A stretch of DNA of 11,799 bases, from NCBI GenBank assembly GCA_000402295.1, contig AQRW01000111.1, forward strand, positions 1 through 11,799, in the 5' to 3' direction. Positions 7,328 to 11,799 of this stretch are shown here, piece after piece. The stretch comes from Candidatus Aerophobus profundus SCGC AAA252-L23 (GTDB lineage: Bacteria; Aerophobota; Aerophobia; Aerophobales; Aerophobaceae). Positions within the stretch are counted from its first letter, which is position 1. Each line of letters opens with the position of its first letter. Both the position numbers and the translations under genes were made by a program. Below the pieces are notes generated by a model that saw only the letters and a program-made list of their open reading frames with translations, did not search any database and had not been told where the DNA came from.

Positions 7328-7426
7328 CTACCTCCTCGAAGTAGTTGTCTTTCCCTTTCTATGGCTTTTCTTAGCTATTCTAGGCTTCTGAACCACCTCC
7401 TTTCTGCTAATAGTTTTAGATTTCAT
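7328..7426 (-). CDS. Possible 32-aa basic leader ORF before the binding-protein gene
   Basis: An ATG-initiated frame of 32 codons (MKSKTISRKEVVQKP...) ends with TAG at 7328-7330, overlapping the Shine-Dalgarno of the binding-protein gene, a layout that would allow translational coupling. Eleven of 32 residues are Lys or Arg and only one is acidic. AAAGGTGG lies upstream at a long spacing. A second strong Shine-Dalgarno-like AAAGGAGGTGG (plus-strand 7393-7403) lies inside this frame with no start codon at a proper distance. It may simply be 5' untranslated sequence; evidence is weak. Confidence 0.18.
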   Translation of the reverse strand: MKSKTISRKEVVQKPRIAKKSHRKGKTTTSRR

Positions 7427-7508
7427 ACGAGTAGCTGCCACCTTTAGATTGCCCTTGTTTTTCGCCAGCTACCACTGTCCAGACCAGAATTTTAAACAAC
7501 TTACTTGT

Positions 7509-7584
7509 GGGTAGGGGCGACTGAAGTCGCCCTCGGTGAAGCAAGAGTTAAAAAGCAATTGGGAGGCTAAAACCTCCTCTACCC
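7509..7584. repeat. MITE-like hairpin repeat, copy B
   Basis: Seventy-six bases are bounded by imperfect inverted ends GGGTAGGGG (7509-7517) and CCTCTACCC (7576-7584), with one mismatch. Inside are a perfect hairpin GGGCGACT-GA-AGTCGCCC (7515-7532) and GGAGG-CTAAAA-CCTCC (7562-7577), the latter a close variant of the first module of copies A and C. It sits upstream of the ABC transporter operon. Nothing in it codes for a transposase, so if mobile it would be non-autonomous. Confidence 0.65.
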
Positions 7585-7589
7585 AGACT

Positions 7590-7614
7590 AAAAAGGGGTT
7601 CCCTTGGAATACCC
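7590..7614 (-). terminator. Weak intrinsic terminator-like hairpin on the minus strand
   Basis: On the minus strand GGGTATTCC pairs with GGAACCC through seven base pairs with a 2-base bulge (7610-7611) and a 3-base loop (7603-7605). It is followed by CTTTTT (T-run on plus-strand 7590-7594). It could end transcripts from the upstream DUF362 gene before the ABC operon. The stem is short and bulged and lies about 400 bases after the DUF362 stop, so the call is tentative. Confidence 0.3.
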
Positions 7615-7869
7615 AAAGCTCCTTTAAACCTTACTTTTTAGGGAAACTTACCTGTTACATCAGTAATGGTGTATTCGGATAAAGAGATGGGGTCATTGGA
7701 AGCGAATGTTGAGCCAGTGAAAGTCTCAGCTATGGGTAGTCATCTTGTGTGCCTGATTAACAGAATTCAACTTTCTTAGCTTTAACAACATTTCTGTCTC
7801 TGGCAAGTTGGTCGGTCGAAGAGTAGATAGTCTCCAGAAGCCGGAAAAGTGGAAAGTCGGTAACCGTTT

Positions 7870-7894
7870 TGTGGAGGACCAGATTTGAACTGGG
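7870..7894 (-). other. tRNA T-arm-like remnant
   Basis: Read on the minus strand, the sequence contains CCAG-TTCAAAT-CTGG, matching the universal T-loop motif GTTCRANNC with four of five stem pairs. It is followed by CCTCCAC and A, the expected lengths for an acceptor 3' strand plus discriminator. No matching 5' strand (GTGGAGG) or D and anticodon arms are found 65-90 bases upstream, and no CCA is encoded. At most it is the 3' end of a broken or displaced tRNA (such ends are left by integrating elements); it may be chance. Confidence 0.2.
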
Positions 7895-7925
7895 ATTTAA
7901 GTGGACTTGTCTCGAACAATCGGAT

Positions 7926-7975
7926 ACCCGAGTTGTCTTGCTCAGGAATCTATGTTCGGGTTTCGTTATTTTTTT
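7926..7975 (+). terminator. Long-loop stem followed by T-run, plus strand
   Basis: ACCCGA (7926-7931) pairs with TCGGGT (7956-7961) across a 24-base loop, followed by a T-rich tract with seven T's before 7978. It is terminator-like for plus-strand transcripts crossing the gene-free stretch, though the long loop makes it weak. No plus-strand gene upstream needs it, unless the open frames at 7666-7888 were once transcribed. Confidence 0.2.
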
Positions 7976-7996
7976 CCAATAGTAGTTTACACTTTC

Positions 7997-8024
7997 TCAA
8001 ATAAATGTCAAATAAATGTCAAAT
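7997..8024. repeat. 11-bp tandem repeat at the DUF362 stop codon
   Basis: TCAAATAAATG occurs twice back to back (7997-8007, 8008-8018) and continues for six bases (8019-8024). The last six bases include the DUF362 stop codon (8019-8021 on the minus strand). The copies are identical, indicating a recent slippage duplication just beyond the stop. Confidence 0.85.
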
Positions 8025-9131
8025 TTCCACCTGCTTAAGTTGATACTCCAAATTTCCCATATCTGATTTCTCGCAGAGTTGCCAGTAACGGGGCATATCC
8101 ACTTCAGGGAATACTGATTTAATTTTATCCTCACCGGCTTTGATACCGGCTCTGTCAGGTTGAGAACCAGGATAGGAAGGAGCTTTCACGACTAAGTCGT
8201 AAGTCGCTTTATCGCAAGCGAAAGCATCCAGACTGGCTAAGATTCCAATATCAGGGACTGCTGGTAGTTTGGTTTCGGAGACGCAATCGCAGTCGGGAGT
8301 GACGTCGAAGCCGATATTGATGAAGGCGAGTTTATCTTTTTTGAAGCAAGCAGAGACTCCCCTGAACCCATCAATAAGTCCCCTTTGTACGTCGTAGCTG
8401 AGCATCGACTCCCAGGGAATGGTAATGGCTCCGGATGGACATACCGCCACGCATTCACCACAGCCGACACACTTTTGGGGTTCATAGAAAACCTGACCAT
8501 CTTTTTCCCAGAAAGCTTCACCCGGACATATATTAACACATCGAAGACAGTGAATGCATTTTTCCTCATCATAGACTGGCTTTGCTTCCGAAGAATGCAT
8601 AGCCAATTTTGTCTCTTTAGTAACGCATCCCATAGCTACATTTTTGACCGAAGAGGCAAAACCAGCGTCGGGGTGAAAAGTAGCGTGGGATAAGGCAATT
8701 AGGAAATCTGCCTCAAAAATAGACTGGGCTACCTTTACTTGGTCAAATTTCTCGTGAGTTTCCAGTTTGATCCATTTTCCGGAAGTTCCTCTCAGTCCAT
8801 CAGCAATAATCACCGGACACCCCATAGACTCGGCAGTAAATCCGTTGCCGGCAGCCGTTTTCAAATAATCAAAGAGAGTATGTCGGGCCCGGCGATAAAG
8901 AGTGGTAGTGTCGGTAAGGAAGGGTAGACCCTTTTTTCTTTTGACCATCTCCACTACCTTTCGGGCAAAGGATGGACGGATATAGCGGATATTTCCCAAT
9001 TCTCCAAAATGCATTTTTATAGCTACTATATCTCCTTCTTTAATTCTCTCTTCTATCCCAGAGGCTGTAAGCAGTGAATCAAATTTTTGCCAGGCTCTTT
9101 CCGGCTCGATCCAAAAAACTTTACTTTTCAT
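8019..9131 (-). CDS. DUF362 domain protein with two [4Fe-4S] ferredoxin motifs
   Basis: This is a cytoplasmic iron-sulfur protein of the DUF362 family, widespread in anaerobes; no reaction is established to my knowledge. From the ATG at 9131 it has 370 aa. The N-terminal DUF362 part includes KMHFGELGNIRYIRP (39-53) and NVAMGC (164-169). The ferredoxin segment has CIHCLRCVNICP (192-203) and CVGCGECVAVCP (221-232), each C-x2-C-x2-C-x3-C-P, enough for two [4Fe-4S] clusters. The C-terminal part has a further CDC and GILASLDAFACD. The ATG is preceded at eight bases by GGTGAGG (plus-strand 9140-9146). An in-frame TTG at 9188 would add 19 residues but overlaps a likely -35 element, so I reject it. 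It stands alone on the minus strand, divergent from folE-fhs. Confidence 0.9.
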   Translation of the reverse strand: MKSKVFWIEPERAWQKFDSLLTASGIEERIKEGDIVAIKMHFGELGNIRYIRPSFARKVVEMVKRKKGLPFLTDTTTLYRRARHTLFDYLKTAAGNGFTAESMGCPVIIADGLRGTSGKWIKLETHEKFDQVKVAQSIFEADFLIALSHATFHPDAGFASSVKNVAMGCVTKETKLAMHSSEAKPVYDEEKCIHCLRCVNICPGEAFWEKDGQVFYEPQKCVGCGECVAVCPSGAITIPWESMLSYDVQRGLIDGFRGVSACFKKDKLAFINIGFDVTPDCDCVSETKLPAVPDIGILASLDAFACDKATYDLVVKAPSYPGSQPDRAGIKAGEDKIKSVFPEVDMPRYWQLCEKSDMGNLEYQLKQVEI

Positions 9132-9160
9132 AAGTGGTACCTCACCGTAATTTTTCTTCA

Positions 9161-9188
9161 AACATACCAGAAGATTCTTTTCCGTCAA
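9161..9188 (-). promoter_or_regulatory. Candidate promoter for the DUF362 gene
   Basis: On the minus strand TTGACG (9183-9188) and TATGTT (9161-9166) are separated by 16 bp, placing a transcription start just before the Shine-Dalgarno of the DUF362 gene. The -35 is five of six to consensus and the -10 is four of six. It lies back to back with the folE promoter. Confidence 0.4.
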
Positions 9189-9207
9189 AGCACTTGCCTG
9201 CGAAAAA

Positions 9208-9236
9208 TTGACCTGTCTCTTATAGTCTGATATAAT
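9208..9236 (+). promoter_or_regulatory. Strong sigma70-like promoter for folE-fhs
   Basis: TTGACC (9208-9213), a 17-bp spacer and a perfect TATAAT (9231-9236) preceded by TG at 9228-9229 (extended -10) form a near-consensus promoter. The start would be near 9243, giving a folE leader of about 170 bases that carries repeat copy C and a further hairpin. No riboswitch is recognised in that leader. Confidence 0.75.
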
Positions 9237-9247
9237 GCCGTAATTTC

Positions 9248-9363
9248 TAAGAAAATGGGGGGCTAAAGCCTCCCCTACTCAATGAGGGCACTTACCTATC
9301 CACTTCCGTCATTGCGAGGAGCGAGATTCCTCGCTTTGCTCGGAACAGGCTTTGCAATCTCAT
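9248..9363 (+). repeat. Composite intergenic repeat, copy C, in the folE leader
   Basis: It shares with copy A the block TAAGAAAATGGG followed by the hairpin GGGGGGC-TAAA-GCCTCCC (9257-9274, one G-T pair), then CCTAC and CAATGAGGG. GTCATTGCGAGGAGCG (9308-9323) follows, ending ATCTCAT (9357-9363). Inside, GCGAGGA (9314-9320) pairs with TCCTCGC (9328-9334), and ATTGC with GCAAT near the ends. The region between the shared blocks differs from copy A, so the repeats are mosaics of modules. Confidence 0.75.
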
Positions 9364-9367
9364 GAGA

Positions 9368-9394
9368 GGGCAAACACGTAGGTTTACCCCTACG
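9368..9394 (+). repeat. Short hairpin element with two alternative stems, folE leader
   Basis: GGGCAAAC (9368-9375) can pair with GTTTACCC (9382-9389) with one mismatch, while CGTAGG (9377-9382) can pair with CCTACG (9389-9394). The two stems share bases and cannot coexist. The sequence resembles another common dispersed repeat type (GTAGGGG-like ends), so a switching role is only a guess. It lies 22 bases before the folE start codon. Confidence 0.4.
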
Positions 9395-9416
9395 GTAATT
9401 TTAGAGCAAAAGGAAA

Positions 9417-9983
9417 ATGGATAAAGATAAGATCAAGAAAGCGGTGAGTCTATTTTTAGAAGCCATAGGTGAAAATCCTGAGCGTCCGGGGATTGAGGAG
9501 ACACCCGCTCGAGTGGCCCGAATGTGCGAGACAATTTTTATGGGTATAGGTAGAGAGCCAGCCGAGGTTTTAACTATTTTGAGGGAGGAGAAACACGATG
9601 AGATAATCCTGCTGAGAGACGTTCCGCTTTACTCCGTCTGTGAACATCATTTACTTCCTTTTGTAGGAAAAGTTCATATTGCCTACATTCCCCAGGAAAA
9701 TCGAGTAACCGGACTCAGTAAGCTGGTTCGGACGGTACACATACTCAGCCGAAGACTCCAGATTCAGGAAAGACTAACCGCTCAGATAGCCGATGCAATA
9801 AACAAAGCTCTCCGACCCCGCGGTGTTCTGGTGGTTATTGAGGCGGAGCATCTCTGTATGTCTATGAGAGGGGTAAGGGAGCCAGGTATAACCACAGTTA
9901 CCTCAGTGGTGAGGGGCTTATTTAGGGAAAATCCGGCTACTCGGGCAGAAGCAATGGGGCTAATTAAAGCGGCCAAGAGATAG
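9417..9983 (+). CDS. folE: GTP cyclohydrolase I (FolE, type IA)
   Basis: It converts GTP to 7,8-dihydroneopterin triphosphate and formate, the first step of pterin synthesis leading to tetrahydrofolate (or other pterins such as queuosine precursors). The 188 aa match short bacterial FolE proteins. Motifs are ENPERPGIEETPARVARM (19-36), the zinc site CEHH (75-78) with the third ligand Cys147 in EHLCMSMRGV (144-153), and AYIP (89-92). All zinc and active-site residues I can check are present. AAGGA precedes the ATG at a very short spacing of two bases, so translation may be modest. fhs starts 22 bases downstream, making folate supply and folate charging one operon. Confidence 0.95.
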   Translation: MDKDKIKKAVSLFLEAIGENPERPGIEETPARVARMCETIFMGIGREPAEVLTILREEKHDEIILLRDVPLYSVCEHHLLPFVGKVHIAYIPQENRVTGLSKLVRTVHILSRRLQIQERLTAQIADAINKALRPRGVLVVIEAEHLCMSMRGVREPGITTVTSVVRGLFRENPATRAEAMGLIKAAKR

Positions 9984-10005
9984 AAACTTAAAAAAGGAGA
10001 ATGTC

Positions 10006-11703
10006 ATGCTATCAGATCTGGGAATTGCCCAAGCAGCAAAATTGAATCCCATTATAGAAATTGCTGAACAATTGGGCTTAAAAGAAGACGATCTTGACTT
10101 ATACGGGAAATATAAAGCCAAAGTCTCTTTAAAAGTCATGGATCGGCTTAAAGATAAAAGTGATGGGCATTATATTACTGTTACCGCCATTACCCCCACC
10201 CCGTTGGGAGAAGGGAAGACAGTTACCAATATAGGCCTGGCCATGGCTCTAAACAAGATTGGTAAAAAAGCCATCAACACTTTAAGAGAACCTTCCATGG
10301 GACCAGTATTTGGAATTAAGGGTGGAGCAGCCGGAGGGGGCTATTCTCAAGTTGTCCCTATGGAGGATATTAATTTACATTTTACCGGAGATATTCATGC
10401 GGTAGGAGCGGCTAATAATCTTCTGGCTGCTTTCATTGACACTCATATTTTGAAGAGAAATAAGCTGGGGATCGATCCTTTGAGCATAAGCTGGAACCGG
10501 GTGGTGGATATTAGTGACCGAGCTTTGCGCGATATTGTCGTAGGTCTGGGCGGTTCAGCTAATGGTTATCCTCGCCAGACCGGGTACGATATTACAGTGG
10601 CCTCGGAAGTTATGGCTATTTTGTCCCTGACCACCGATCTTTTTGATTTACGGAGGAGATTAGGGAGAATTGTGATCGGTTATACCTACCAGGGTGAGCC
10701 AGTTACCGCCGAGGATTTAAAATGTGCCGGCGCAATGTGTGTCCTGCTTAAAGAAGCTTTAAAGCCTAACTTAGTTCAAACTCTGGAAAATACTCCCTGT
10801 TTCATGCATACCGGTCCCTTTGCCAACATCGCCCCCGGTAATAACTCAGTCGTTGAGGATAAAATTGCTCTAAAGTTAGCCGATTATGTGGTTACGGAGA
10901 GCGGATTTGGAGCGGACTGTGGAGCGGAAAAACTCTTCAATATAAAATGTCGACAGGGAGGTCTTACTCCTAGTGCGGTGGTAGTAGCGGCCACAGTGAG
11001 AGCGTTGAAAATGCACGGAGGAGGAATTAATCTTATTCCCGGAAGACCGGTTAACCAGAGTGAAATTGGCCGGGAGAATGTGCCGGCGGTGGAGAAAGGG
11101 TGCGAAAATCTGGAAAAGCAAATTGAAAATATGCGTCTTTTTGGTTTACCGGTGGTAGTAGCGATTAACCAATTTACTACTGATACTGAAACTGAGATTG
11201 AAGTGATTAAGGAAAAAGCGTTAAAAGCCGGAGCCCAAGCAGCAGTGATTAGCCAGGTTTGGGCCAAGGGTGGTCAGGGAGGAGTTGAGTTGGCTGAGGC
11301 AGTGGTGGAAGCCTGCAAAACCAAAAGCGAGTTTAAGTTTCTTTATTCTCTCGATATCCCCATCAAGGAAAAGATTGAAACCATTGCTACTAAGATCTAC
11401 GGTGCTGATGGGGTTGATTATTCTCCTTTGGCCGAGAAAAAAATAAGACGATTTACTAAACAGGGACTGGATAGACTTCCCATTTGTATGGCCAAGACCC
11501 ATCTTTCACTTTCCCATGACCCGAGCTTAAAGGGGCGCCCTCGGGGATTCAGGGTGCCTATTCGAGATGTACGTCCTTCAGTAGGAGCCGGTTTTCTCTA
11601 TCCTCTTTGCGGAGAAATGCGGACGATGCCTGGTCTGCCCACTCATCCAGCTGCAATGGACGTAGACATTGATCAGACCGGGCGTACCGTCGGGCTATTT
11701 TAA
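10006..11703 (+). CDS. fhs: Formate-tetrahydrofolate ligase
   Basis: It makes 10-formyl-tetrahydrofolate from formate, tetrahydrofolate and ATP. In acetogens this is the entry of the methyl branch of the Wood-Ljungdahl pathway; elsewhere it feeds purine and one-carbon metabolism. The 565 aa are full length. Visible are the P-loop TPLGEGKT (65-72), the highly conserved REPSMGPVFGIKGGAAGGGY (94-113), VPMEDINLHFTGD (117-129), DITVASEVMAI (195-205), TESGFGADCGAEK (297-309) and the C-terminal MPGLPTHPA. The ATG has AGGAGA (9995-10000) five bases before it. An acetogenic or one-carbon lifestyle is suggested, not shown, since no other pathway genes are in view. Confidence 0.96.
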   Translation: MLSDLGIAQAAKLNPIIEIAEQLGLKEDDLDLYGKYKAKVSLKVMDRLKDKSDGHYITVTAITPTPLGEGKTVTNIGLAMALNKIGKKAINTLREPSMGPVFGIKGGAAGGGYSQVVPMEDINLHFTGDIHAVGAANNLLAAFIDTHILKRNKLGIDPLSISWNRVVDISDRALRDIVVGLGGSANGYPRQTGYDITVASEVMAILSLTTDLFDLRRRLGRIVIGYTYQGEPVTAEDLKCAGAMCVLLKEALKPNLVQTLENTPCFMHTGPFANIAPGNNSVVEDKIALKLADYVVTESGFGADCGAEKLFNIKCRQGGLTPSAVVVAATVRALKMHGGGINLIPGRPVNQSEIGRENVPAVEKGCENLEKQIENMRLFGLPVVVAINQFTTDTETEIEVIKEKALKAGAQAAVISQVWAKGGQGGVELAEAVVEACKTKSEFKFLYSLDIPIKEKIETIATKIYGADGVDYSPLAEKKIRRFTKQGLDRLPICMAKTHLSLSHDPSLKGRPRGFRVPIRDVRPSVGAGFLYPLCGEMRTMPGLPTHPAAMDVDIDQTGRTVGLF

Positions 11704-11705
11704 AA

Positions 11706-11799
11706 GTGAAAGGTAGTGTCAAACGTTTTATGAAAGAATTCCGGGAGAACATTATAGATAAAGAAAAAAAGGGATCATGTAGGGGGAGGAAATTATCCT
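11706..11799 (+). other. Right edge: open frame or leader of the next gene
   Basis: A frame opens at GTG 11706, with an in-frame ATG at 11730 (MKEFRENIIDKEKKGS...), and runs off the window. It has no good Shine-Dalgarno for either start. A strong AGGGGGAGGA at 11781-11790 suggests instead that the next plus-strand gene starts just beyond the edge. The two readings cannot be told apart here. No terminator follows fhs, so that next gene may belong to the same operon. Confidence 0.3.

Larger units (their letters stand above)
7615..7996. other. Gene-free stretch with short open frames on both strands, probably decayed
   Basis: No intact gene is visible. On the plus strand there is a 37-codon ATG frame (7666-7779, MVYSDKEMGSLEANVEP...) and, one frame over, an open stretch 7781-7888 (...RRVDSLQKPEKWKVGNRF...), as if one frame had shifted. 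On the minus strand, 7757-7996 is open for 79 codons but has no ATG, GTG or TTG, and 7638-7739 gives 33 codons (...ETFTGSTFASNDPISLSEY...). Since both strands are open to similar degree, I cannot say which, if any, was coding. I recognise no family. A pseudogene or a non-coding RNA locus are both possible. Confidence 0.3.

Noticed and set aside
7870..7960. Complete tRNA or tmRNA gene
   Set aside because: Only a T-arm and possible acceptor 3' strand are present; no partner 5' strand, D-arm, anticodon arm or CCA, and the tmRNA 5' half would have to lie inside the DUF362 gene.
9132..9188. TTG start at 9188 for the DUF362 protein
   Set aside because: The ATG at 9131 has a good Shine-Dalgarno at eight bases and fits the family start; the TTG is better read as part of a -35 element.
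9243..9416. Tetrahydrofolate or other riboswitch in the folE leader
   Set aside because: The leader is explained by repeat copy C and a short hairpin element; I see none of the conserved riboswitch cores I know.
1..11799. CRISPR array, defence island, prophage or toxin-antitoxin system
   Set aside because: No regularly spaced repeats of CRISPR type and no nuclease, integrase, phage or toxin-like gene; all full-length genes are metabolic, transport or replication genes.

Overview
This 11.8 kb window is ordinary-looking bacterial chromosome, roughly mid-40s percent G+C by eye. It carries nine full-length recognisable protein genes, one likely small gene, and several repeat-filled intergenic gaps. 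The gene set suggests a strict anaerobe: formate-tetrahydrofolate ligase (one-carbon / Wood-Ljungdahl methyl branch), a DUF362 protein with two [4Fe-4S] ferredoxin motifs, nickel-pincer cofactor biosynthesis (LarB, LarC) and a MalFGK-type carbohydrate importer. Clustered intergenic hairpin repeats of the 'GTCATTGCGAGGAGCG' type are, from general experience, common in uncultivated anaerobic lineages. I cannot name the phylum from the sequence.

Layout. (1) Bases 1-3907, plus strand: larB, larC (4-bp overlap), a 47-codon very basic small ORF overlapping the end of larC, a repeat-bearing gap, then tmk and holB (4-bp gap). A sigma70-like promoter (TTGATT-17-TATAAT) ends just before the likely larB ATG, so the larB message may be leaderless. 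(2) Bases 3939-7323, minus strand, convergent with holB: an ABC sugar importer in the order binding protein, permease 1, permease 2, with no ATPase in view. A perfect 18-bp hairpin separates the binding-protein gene from the permease genes, the place where a maltose-type operon uses RNA structure to make more binding protein than permease. (3) Bases 7324-8018: about 700 bp without an intact gene, holding a possible leader ORF, a 76-bp hairpin repeat, a terminator-like hairpin, short open stretches on both strands and a tRNA T-arm-like motif; this looks like decayed sequence. (4) Bases 8019-9131, minus strand: the DUF362/ferredoxin protein. (5) Bases 9132-9416: a divergent intergenic region with a near-consensus extended -10 promoter firing rightward and a second copy of the composite repeat. 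(6) Bases 9417-11703, plus strand: folE and fhs as a two-gene operon, with hints of a further gene at the right edge.

How the genes work together. LarB and LarC carry out two of the three steps that make the nickel-pincer nucleotide (LarE and the client LarA-type enzyme are not here). tmk and holB are replication/dTTP housekeeping genes riding in the same transcription unit. folE makes the pterin precursor from GTP and fhs charges tetrahydrofolate with formate, so their pairing is metabolically sensible if tetrahydrofolate is the end product. I found no CRISPR array, phage module, toxin-antitoxin pair or defence system. The least explained items are the small basic ORF after larC, the composite repeats, and the decayed 7.6-8.0 kb stretch.
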